From: Bryobacteraceae bacterium | Lineage (GTDB): Bacteria > Acidobacteriota > Terriglobia > Bryobacterales > Bryobacteraceae | NCBI GenBank assembly: GCA_025929455.1 | Contig: JAICMB010000120.1 | Coordinates: 1 to 8,529 of the forward strand | DNA length: 8,529 bases | Reading direction: 5' to 3' | In this document: positions 1 to 5,475 of the stretch, one piece after another | Numbering within the stretch: position 1 is the stretch's first letter | Layout: each line of letters begins with the position of its first letter | Program-made: the position numbers and the translations under genes | Notes under the pieces: model-generated | The model's database searches: none | What the model was told of the DNA's origin: nothing | Seen by the model: the letters and a program-made list of their open reading frames with translations, nothing else

Positions 1-240
1 AGCAATCCCGAGTTGGGGCACCGTTTGCGCGGACTTGCCGGTCTCGGCGATCGCATGGATGCCGTTCACTACAACGGCGCAAATAAAAAGGGCGCCATCA
101 TTGAGTTCCGCGCCCGCCAGGCCTCGCTCGACTACAAGCTGTGGCCCGACTACGCCTTCCGCATGCACCGCTTCTTCACGGATATCAACGAAGGCGACCG
201 CCACGGCGTCATCGACCTCGAAGCCGCCGCCCTCGCTTGA
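1..240 (+). CDS. 3' end of an unrecognised protein gene (5' end outside window)
   Basis: The frame is open from the first base of the window to a TGA at 238-240, giving 79 residues of a C-terminal region. Third codon positions are mostly C or G, as in the clear genes of this window, so I take it as real coding sequence. The TTG at 13 could serve as a start only formally; the open frame continues upstream, so the gene is most likely truncated by the window edge. The visible part is soluble in character, rich in aromatic and charged residues (for example the stretch WPDYAFRMHRFF), and ends in an Ala-rich tail. I see no membrane segment or known motif and do not recognise the family. It converges on the TonB-like gene, with 88 bp between the two stop codons and no clear intrinsic terminator there. 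Confidence 0.7.
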   Translation, partial: SNPELGHRLRGLAGLGDRMDAVHYNGANKKGAIIEFRARQASLDYKLWPDYAFRMHRFFTDINEGDRHGVIDLEAAALA

Positions 241-328
241 CCATGGGGCAGACGTCCACGCCTGCGGCGGCTCTCGAAACCGGCCTCGCGCGGCAATTTT
301 TCAATCGTGGTGCTCTAGGCTGCGCCGC

Positions 329-1396
329 TTACTTCACGTTGTAACTGAACGCGAACTGCAGCCTCACCTGGTTCCCCTTATACTCGCGCGGCAGCGGCGG
401 CAGCGGCACTGACGCGCTAATCCCCGCCACCGCCGCGCGGTCCAGCGCCTCCGTCCCCGACGGCGTTGCGATCACCAGCTTCGGCACCCCGCCGTCGCGA
501 TCTACCGCAAACTGCAGCAGCACGCGCCCGCGCCGCCCTAGCCGCGCGCTCTCCGGGATCACCGCCAGCCAGTTGCGCCGCACCAGCGCGAGCACACGAA
601 TCAGATACGGCTTGAAATCTACACCATGTGGATCGCTCAACAGTTCGAGCGAGCTGTGCACCTGCCCCGGCGTGGGGTTCTGATGCAGCAGCTCAGAGAT
701 CGACGGCGTCTGATCGAGATCGCCCACTACCACGCCGCCCTGTCCGCCGCCGCGCTCCACTTCCTTCACGGCATCTTCGACCGTGCCGCGCGGCTGCGTG
801 ATACGCGCGGCGAGCGGGGCGTGCGGCGCCGTTCCGTACTGCCCCGGCGTCTCAAACGCCAGCCGCGGTTTCTGCTCGCTCTGCTGCCGTGGAGGTGGAG
901 CTTCGGGCGTACCAGCCGCCGGCAATTGAATCGCAGGCGCGGCAGCCGTCTCGATGCGCGGCGGCTCCGGAACCTTCTGTGCCGTCAAGTCCCGCCCCGG
1001 ACCGCGCGGCGCCGGCGGCGCTTTGAACGTGCGCGGCGCGGCTGTCGACGGCGTCACTTGCGGCTTCGCCAGCAGGCTTTCCACGTTGACTTCCTTGGCC
1101 GGTTTGCTGCGGTTGGGTTCTCGTTGCGTGAGCTCGCGCGGCGGCGCCACCAGCCGTACAGCTTTTCGTAAATCGGGCTCATCCGAGCGCGGCTCATGAT
1201 AAACCGGGGCGGGCAATTGCGCGACGCCGATCAGAATAATGACCAGCGCGATGTGTACAATGACTGAGCCGCTGCCGGCCCGCAGAAATGTGCGTGAGTC
1301 GGCACGGTCCCAGCCGGGGAGCAGGTTGGGCGGCGCCACGGCCGGCGGACCCACCTCGGGCGTCTTTTCAACAGCCAATCGCGCTGGCATTTTCAC
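329..1396 (-). CDS. TonB-family energy transducer protein
   Basis: Predicted 355-residue TonB-type protein that would pass proton-motive-force energy from an ExbB/ExbD motor in the inner membrane to outer-membrane TonB-dependent receptors. A cytoplasmic tail of about 42 residues precedes one membrane helix (about 43-60). This helix carries S44-x3-H48-x6-L55, matching the first three positions of the TonB S-x3-H-x6-L-x3-S motif that contacts ExbB/ExbD; the last Ser is replaced by A59. Residues 62-200 form a Pro/Ala-rich stalk spanning the periplasm. Residues about 264-355 look like a TonB C-terminal domain, with an RRNW helix, a VLLQFAVDRDG strand and a final strand ending in FSYNVK. The GTG start has TAGGA 7 nt upstream; an ATG two codons later (1390) is possible but lies closer to no good ribosome site. 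It follows the oxidoreductase gene by 78 bp, probably cotranscribed. No ExbB or ExbD gene is visible, so partner and substrate are unknown. Confidence 0.85.
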   Translation of the reverse strand: MKMPARLAVEKTPEVGPPAVAPPNLLPGWDRADSRTFLRAGSGSVIVHIALVIILIGVAQLPAPVYHEPRSDEPDLRKAVRLVAPPRELTQREPNRSKPAKEVNVESLLAKPQVTPSTAAPRTFKAPPAPRGPGRDLTAQKVPEPPRIETAAAPAIQLPAAGTPEAPPPRQQSEQKPRLAFETPGQYGTAPHAPLAARITQPRGTVEDAVKEVERGGGQGGVVVGDLDQTPSISELLHQNPTPGQVHSSLELLSDPHGVDFKPYLIRVLALVRRNWLAVIPESARLGRRGRVLLQFAVDRDGGVPKLVIATPSGTEALDRAAVAGISASVPLPPLPREYKGNQVRLQFAFSYNVK

Positions 1397-1474
1397 CGAT
1401 CGGTCCTACCAAGCCAACGGCCGGTCGCTGTAAAGACGTTCGTGAATTGCCGGAAGTTGCCGCCCGGCTAAGCG

Positions 1475-2452
1475 CTATTCCGCCGCCGGAGATTCCAAAC
1501 GTCGCGAGGCTAACTGCGCCGCTACAAGTGCCGTGTGTTCTTCAATTTTAGCAAGGATGTCGAGCGCGGTCTCTAGCGCGCGCAGGCCGTCTTCGCCGCT
1601 CACCAGCGGCCGGCTGCGCTCGCGCACCGTCGTCAAAAATGCCTCCACTTCCAGCTTCAGCGGCTCGCCTTTGGTGACCGGCAGCACCTGAAAATCAATC
1701 TGGTGCCCGTCTTTTACCGCGAACGAAATAGCTTCCTGTTTCGAATAATCGAGCGAAATATATTGGTGCGGCTGAAATAGCCGTAATTTTCGCACGCGTT
1801 CGGTCGAAACGCGGCTCGCTGTCAGATTGGCGATGCAGCCGGTTGCGAACGCCAGCCGCGCGTTCGCGATATCGACCTTCTCGGACAAGATCGAAATGCC
1901 CGCCGCGCGCACCTCCGCGGGCGCTTCGCCCACCAGGTCGAGAACTATATCGAGGTCGTGGATCATCAAATCGAGCACCACGTCCACGTCCAGGCTGCGT
2001 GGCGAAAACAGGCTCAGGCGGTGTACTTCGAAAAACAGCGGAACGCTTGTGATGCGCCGCAGCGCCGCGATCGCGGGATTGAATCGCTCCAGATGCCCGA
2101 CCTGCAGAATGCGCCCGCGCCGCGCCGCCGTATCGATCAGCGCGCGTGCCGATACCGTGTCGTGCGCCAGCGGCTTCTCGATCAGCACATCGACCCCGGT
2201 GTCCAGCAACTCGCAGCCTACCGCCGCATGCGCGCTGGTCGGAACCGCGACGATGGCCGCGTCCACATTCGCCGCGAGCGCCGCCGGCGAGTCATAAGCC
2301 GGACATCCAAACTGCGCCGCCGCCGCTTCCGCGCGCTCGCGATCGGTATCAACGATACCGGCTAGCTGTGCGTTCTCGCACTCCGATAATACGCGCAGGT
2401 GATTGCGCCCAAACGCACCCGCACCCACCACACCTACTCGAAGCGGAGTCAA
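1475..2452 (-). CDS. Gfo/Idh/MocA-family NAD(P)-dependent oxidoreductase
   Basis: 325-residue dehydrogenase. The N-terminal Rossmann fold has the dinucleotide motif G10-A-G-A-F-G15 and an acidic D35 at the end of the second strand, favouring NAD(H). The family signature EKPLA is at 92-96, GHLERFNPA at 118-126, and D161-LMI-H165-D supplies the usual catalytic His region of the C-terminal alpha/beta domain. Length is typical for the family. The region around 212-236 (ASRVSTERVRKLRLFQPHQYISLDY) resembles, from memory, the oxidoreductases found inside lpxA/lpxB clusters and the GnnA-type UDP-GlcNAc 3-dehydrogenases that make diamino lipid A sugars. That assignment is inference, as no lpx gene or aminotransferase partner is in the window. 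The start is TTG: the codon two before it is TGA in the same frame, and any later start would remove the first Rossmann strand. No clear Shine-Dalgarno sequence is present. The TonB-like gene follows on the same strand. Confidence 0.87.
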   Translation of the reverse strand: MTPLRVGVVGAGAFGRNHLRVLSECENAQLAGIVDTDRERAEAAAAQFGCPAYDSPAALAANVDAAIVAVPTSAHAAVGCELLDTGVDVLIEKPLAHDTVSARALIDTAARRGRILQVGHLERFNPAIAALRRITSVPLFFEVHRLSLFSPRSLDVDVVLDLMIHDLDIVLDLVGEAPAEVRAAGISILSEKVDIANARLAFATGCIANLTASRVSTERVRKLRLFQPHQYISLDYSKQEAISFAVKDGHQIDFQVLPVTKGEPLKLEVEAFLTTVRERSRPLVSGEDGLRALETALDILAKIEEHTALVAAQLASRRLESPAAE

Positions 2453-2459
2453 CGTTCAG

Positions 2460-2465
2460 AGTATC
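2460..2465 (-). promoter_or_regulatory. -10-like hexamer before the oxidoreductase gene
   Basis: On the - strand the hexamer reads GATACT (four of six bases as in TATAAT) and ends 7 nt before the TTG start codon. If it is a real -10 box, transcription would begin at or next to the start codon, giving a leaderless message. This fits the lack of a ribosome site there. No -35 match is visible at the expected distance, where the hairpin repeat lies. Confidence 0.2.
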
Positions 2466-2473
2466 TCAGTAGG

Positions 2474-2495
2474 ACAGCCAGTCTTCGCTGGCTGT
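2474..2495. repeat. REP-like hairpin, copy A
   Basis: Perfect 8-bp inverted repeat: ACAGCCAG at 2474-2481 and CTGGCTGT at 2488-2495, separated by TCTTCG. It is followed after 4 bp by a second hairpin of the same design (2500-2522), and a third lies at 5435-5461. It sits between two divergent genes, so it is not a terminator of either. It may be an intergenic palindromic repeat of the REP type or a regulatory site. Confidence 0.7.
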
Positions 2496-2499
2496 GAAG

Positions 2500-2522
2500 C
2501 GTAGGCAGTCTTGCTGCCTACG
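2500..2522. repeat. REP-like hairpin, copy B
   Basis: Perfect 9-bp inverted repeat: CGTAGGCAG at 2500-2508 and CTGCCTACG at 2514-2522, loop TCTTG. The loop and the adjoining CAG/CTG pairs are the same as in the copy at 5435-5461, while the outer stem differs yet remains complementary. Together with the hairpin at 2474-2495 it forms a tandem pair in the same orientation, like the paired units of composite REP elements. Confidence 0.75.
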
Positions 2523-2530
2523 TTCGTCCG

Positions 2531-2620
2531 CCACCCTCAAGTGCAGAAAACCCCACCCACACCTCCAACCCGCCGCAAGCCTCCCCACGCACGCCCAGCG
2601 TGTCCACACGCGCGCCCCCT
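2531..2620 (+). other. C-rich, G-poor leader stretch upstream of dcd
   Basis: I count 49 C and 14 G in these 90 bases on the + strand, far more skewed than the neighbouring coding sequence; the - strand is correspondingly rich in short G runs. There is no reading frame of note here. C-rich, G-poor single-stranded RNA is the kind of sequence Rho binds, and the G-rich strand might fold into a weak quadruplex, but neither is shown by the sequence alone. Confidence 0.5.
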
Positions 2621-2622
2621 GT

Positions 2623-2628
2623 TAGCAT
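2623..2628 (+). promoter_or_regulatory. dcd: -10-like hexamer before dcd
   Basis: TAGCAT (four of six bases as in TATAAT) ends 8 nt before the dcd ATG. A start site 7 nt downstream would give a message with almost no leader. The only ribosome-site candidate, GAGA with 4 nt spacing, is poor and consistent with this. No good -35 element is visible. Confidence 0.25.
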
Positions 2629-2636
2629 GAGACCTT

Positions 2637-3209
2637 ATGGTCCTCTCCGACGTGGATATCCGGCGCTATATCGCCGCCGGCAAAATCCGCATCACGCCCG
2701 AACTCGCGCCCGACCAGTTCGGGAGTTGCTCCGTCGACTTCCGCCTCGGCCCCGAATTCAACGTCTTCGAACACAGCCGCAACGCCTACATCGATCTGCG
2801 CGAGCGCCGCGGCATCGAGGACCTCATGAAAGCCGTCATCGTCCCGCCCGGCGAGCCGTTCATCCTGCAGCCACGCGAGTTCGTCCTCGCCATCACCGAA
2901 GAACGCCTCGAGCTCGATGACGACGTGCTCGGCCGCCTCGAAGGCCGCTCCAGCCTCGGCCGCATCGGCATCATCGTGCACGGTACCGCGGGCCTGTTCG
3001 ATCCCGGCTGGGCCGGCAAAGCGACGCTCGAGCTGAGCAATCTCGGCCGCATGCCCGTCGCGCTCTATCCCGGCATGCGCGTCTGCTCGTTCACGTTCGA
3101 ACAGCTCTCCACGCCGTCGTCGATGCCGTACCGGAAAAAGGCGAATAATAAATACGCCGGCCAGGACCGCCCGCTCGCCAGCCGGCTCGTCGGCGAACTC
3201 GACCGATAA
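2637..3209 (+). CDS. dcd: dCTP deaminase (dUMP- or dUTP-forming)
   Basis: 190-residue cytosolic enzyme of the dUTPase-like fold that deaminates dCTP, feeding dUMP and so dTMP synthesis; the family acts as a homotrimer. Visible motifs are RSSLGR at 104-109 (phosphate and substrate binding), H115-G-T-A-G119, D122-P-G-W125-x-G, and E132 in TLELSN, the expected catalytic glutamate. The C-terminal KYAGQ (172-176) corresponds to the segment that closes over the nucleotide. Length and N-terminus (VLSDVDIRRYI) resemble the actinobacterial proteins that also hydrolyse dUTP to dUMP. The active-site stretch mixes features: G119 as in bifunctional enzymes and W125 as in the E. coli monofunctional enzyme, so the final product cannot be settled here. 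The ATG start is supported by the conserved MxLSD beginning. The acyl-CoA dehydrogenase gene follows after 16 bp. Confidence 0.93.
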   Translation: MVLSDVDIRRYIAAGKIRITPELAPDQFGSCSVDFRLGPEFNVFEHSRNAYIDLRERRGIEDLMKAVIVPPGEPFILQPREFVLAITEERLELDDDVLGRLEGRSSLGRIGIIVHGTAGLFDPGWAGKATLELSNLGRMPVALYPGMRVCSFTFEQLSTPSSMPYRKKANNKYAGQDRPLASRLVGELDR

Positions 3210-3225
3210 TCTCCGCGAGGTAAGC

Positions 3226-4995
3226 ATGGCAACCGTTACCGCTCCGCAGACCCGTTCCAAAGGCGGCGCGTTTCTCATCGAGGACACGCCCGCCGGTCAG
3301 GTCTTCACTCCCGAAGACTTCACGTCCGAACACCACGCCATCGCGCGCACAACCGAAGAATTTTGGTCGCGGGAAGTCGCCCCCAACGTCGAGCGCATCC
3401 AGCATCACGATTCCGGCATAGCCGTCTACGTCCTGCGCAAATCCGCGGAGCTCGGCCTCACCGCCGTCGTCATCCCCGAAAAATTCGGCGGCATGGAAAT
3501 GGACCTTACCTCCGCCATGATCGTCGCCGAAGGCGTTTCGAAGGACGGCTCGTACTCCGCCTGGCACGGTGCGCACACCGGCATCGGCACCATGCCGCTG
3601 CTCTTGTTCGGCAACGAGCAGCAGAAGCAGAAGTATCTGCCGAAACTCGCGAGCGCTGAAATGATCGCCGCATACGCGCTCACCGAGCCGCAGGCCGGCT
3701 CCGACGCGCTCGCCGCCAAAACGCGCGCCGACTTGAGTTCCGACGGCACGCACTACGTCCTCAACGGGCAGAAGATGTGGATTACCAACGGCGGCGCGGC
3801 CGACCTCTTTACCGTTTTCGCGAAAATCGGCGGCGAGAAGTTCACGGCCTTTCTCGTCGAGCGCGGCTTCGGCGTCAAGTCCGGCGCCGAAGAACAGAAG
3901 ATGGGCATCAAGGGCAGTTCCACCACCGCGCTCTATTTCGATAACGTACGCGTGCCCGTCGAGAATGTACTCGGCGAGATCGGCCGCGGTCACATCATCG
4001 CGTTCAACATTCTGAATCTCGGACGCCTGACCCTCGGTCCCTTTGCCGTCGGCGGCGCGAAAGAAGTGCTGCGCGACTCCATTCAATACGCGAAAGAGCG
4101 GCACGCCTTCGGCAAGACCATCGCCGAGTTCGGCATGATTCAGCACAAGCTCGCCGAAATGGCCATTCGCATCTTCGCCGCCGAGACGATGAGCTATCGC
4201 GTTACCGGCCTCATCGAAGGCGAGCTGCGCGAGTTCTCCTGGGAGCAGCCCGACGCCGCGAAAACGATGCTCAAAGCCGTCGAAGAGTTCGCCGTCGAGT
4301 GCTCGTATGTGAAGGTCTTCTGCTCGGAGATGCTCGACTACGTCGTCGATGAAGGCGTCCAAATTCACGGCGGCTACGGCTATCATCAGGACTACGCCGT
4401 CGAGCGCGCCTACCTCGATTCGCGAATCAACCGCATCTTCGAAGGCACCAACGAGATCAACCGCCTGCTCGCCACCGGCATGCTGCTGAAGCGCGCCGAG
4501 CGCGGTCAGTTGCCGCTCGTCGAAGCCGTTAAAAAGCTGCAGACCGAACTGCTTTCTGCTCCCGCCGCGTCAACCGGTTCCGCCGAGCGCAAGCTCGTTT
4601 CGCAAGCCAAGAAAACCGCTCTGTTCGCCCTCGGCATTGCTTACCAGAAATTCCTCAACGCCATTCAAGACCAGCAGGAAGTGCTCGCCTCGCTCACCGA
4701 TATCGCGATGAACGCGTTCGCGATGGAGTCGGTCGCATTGCGCGCCGAAGAGCTCGCGGCGGCGGGGAAGGGAACTCTCGCGTCCGACATGTGTGCGGTG
4801 TTCGTGCGCGAGTCGATGGAAACGGTCGAGAGCGCCGCTCGCAACGTGCTCGCCGCCGCGAGCGAAGGCGACCTGCTGCGAACGAATCTCGCGATTCTCA
4901 AACGCCTTACGAAATTCGAGCCTGTGAACGCCGCCGCGCTGCGCCACAACATCGCGCGCCGCCTGCTCGACGCGGGGCGTTACGTCGTCCAGTAG
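3226..4995 (+). CDS. Acyl-CoA dehydrogenase, VLCAD/FadE-like
   Basis: 589-residue flavoprotein that would oxidise an acyl-CoA to the trans-2-enoyl-CoA in fatty acid beta-oxidation, passing electrons to electron-transfer flavoprotein. The N-terminal helical domain spans about 30-148. The middle beta domain carries ALTEPQAGSDA at 151-161 and MWITNGG at 184-190, both part of the FAD and substrate pocket. The C-terminal helical domain has RHAFGKTIAEF (292-302), QIHGGYGY (379-386) and the catalytic base E406 in IFEGTNEINR. About 160 residues follow the core, as in very-long-chain enzymes (VLCAD, ACAD9, Bacillus FadE), where the extension aids dimer or membrane association. This suggests long-chain substrates, but chain length cannot be read from sequence. 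The ATG has a good ribosome site, GAGG with 5 nt spacing (3217-3220). It lies 16 bp after dcd and 4 bp before the kinase gene, so cotranscription is likely. Confidence 0.94.
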   Translation: MATVTAPQTRSKGGAFLIEDTPAGQVFTPEDFTSEHHAIARTTEEFWSREVAPNVERIQHHDSGIAVYVLRKSAELGLTAVVIPEKFGGMEMDLTSAMIVAEGVSKDGSYSAWHGAHTGIGTMPLLLFGNEQQKQKYLPKLASAEMIAAYALTEPQAGSDALAAKTRADLSSDGTHYVLNGQKMWITNGGAADLFTVFAKIGGEKFTAFLVERGFGVKSGAEEQKMGIKGSSTTALYFDNVRVPVENVLGEIGRGHIIAFNILNLGRLTLGPFAVGGAKEVLRDSIQYAKERHAFGKTIAEFGMIQHKLAEMAIRIFAAETMSYRVTGLIEGELREFSWEQPDAAKTMLKAVEEFAVECSYVKVFCSEMLDYVVDEGVQIHGGYGYHQDYAVERAYLDSRINRIFEGTNEINRLLATGMLLKRAERGQLPLVEAVKKLQTELLSAPAASTGSAERKLVSQAKKTALFALGIAYQKFLNAIQDQQEVLASLTDIAMNAFAMESVALRAEELAAAGKGTLASDMCAVFVRESMETVESAARNVLAAASEGDLLRTNLAILKRLTKFEPVNAAALRHNIARRLLDAGRYVVQ

Positions 4996-4999
4996 AATC

Positions 5000-5431
5000 G
5001 TGGTGCTGTGCGGCCTGCCGGGCTCAGGCAAATCCACTTGGGCCGCGAGTCTCGGCGTAAACGCCGTCTCTTCTGACGAAGTGCGCCGCTGGATCGCGGA
5101 CGATCCCACCACGCAGCGCATCCACCGTCGCGTCTTCGCAACCGTGCGCTACATCATCCGCCAGCGCCTTGAACTCGGCCGTCCCGTCACCTACGTCGAC
5201 GCGACCAACCTCACGCCCTGGGAGCGCCGTCCCTACCTCAAACTGGGCCAGCTCTACGACGCCGAAGTCGACGCCGTGTTTTTCGACACGCCCGTCGAGC
5301 TATGCCTCGAACGCAACCGCCTGCGCGAGCGCCGTGTTCCCGACGACGCCGTCCACACGATGGCCCGCAAACTCGTCCCACCCTCCTTCGAAGAAGGCTT
5401 CGCTCACGTCACCCGCATCGTGCCGCGTTGA
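5000..5431 (+). CDS. Small P-loop kinase, polynucleotide-kinase-like
   Basis: 143-residue single-domain ATP-binding protein. Walker A is GLPGSGKST at 5-13. S25-D26-E-V-R29 matches the catalytic Asp/Arg segment of T4 polynucleotide kinase 5'-kinase domains, DATN is at 67-70, and RNRLRERRVP (105-114) followed by a PPSFEEGF end (127-134) is the usual arginine-rich lid. The fold is therefore a nucleotide, nucleic acid or small-molecule phosphotransferase of the Pnk-like AAA_33 group; the acceptor is unknown. No phosphatase or ligase domain is attached, unlike full RNA-repair Pnkp proteins. The start is GTG at 5000 (or the next codon, GTG at 5003), 4 bp after the dehydrogenase stop with no obvious ribosome site. 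This fits translational coupling to the gene before it. It converges on the UPF0182 gene across 44 bp that hold a strong hairpin. Confidence 0.85.
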   Translation: MVLCGLPGSGKSTWAASLGVNAVSSDEVRRWIADDPTTQRIHRRVFATVRYIIRQRLELGRPVTYVDATNLTPWERRPYLKLGQLYDAEVDAVFFDTPVELCLERNRLRERRVPDDAVHTMARKLVPPSFEEGFAHVTRIVPR

Positions 5432-5434
5432 CGT

Positions 5435-5461
5435 GGGGCGGCCAGTCTTGCTGGCTGCCCT
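5435..5461. repeat. REP-like hairpin, copy C; possible bidirectional terminator
   Basis: An 11-bp stem (5435-5445 with 5451-5461, nine Watson-Crick pairs and two G-T pairs) around the loop TCTTG. It fills most of the 44-bp gap between two convergent stop codons, so it could end or stabilise both transcripts, although no T-run follows on either strand as in a classic intrinsic terminator. Loop and inner stem match the copies at 2474-2495 and 2500-2522, in the same orientation. Confidence 0.75.
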
Positions 5462-5475
5462 CAGCGCGCAGCGAA

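Noticed and set aside
241..328. A terminator between the convergent first gene and the TonB-like gene
   Set aside because: There is a short T-run at about 297-301, but no stem of useful length directly before it on the + strand, and nothing comparable on the - strand.
626..1171. A 181-codon open frame on the + strand opposite the TonB-like gene
   Set aside because: It is Arg-rich, has no motif, and mirrors the Pro-rich stalk of the real gene, since Pro and Ala codons read backwards give Arg- and Gly-rich frames.
3091..4386. A 431-codon open frame on the - strand opposite dcd and the acyl-CoA dehydrogenase
   Set aside because: It lies opposite a gene with clear catalytic motifs and full family length. 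High GC with few stop-forming antisense codons makes such long shadows common, and its translation shows no recognisable domain.
2637..5431. A defence or RNA-repair system made of dcd plus the small kinase
   Set aside because: Some dCTP deaminases act in phage defence, but this one has the housekeeping length and motifs, and the gene between them is a plain acyl-CoA dehydrogenase. No effector, nuclease or ligase is present.
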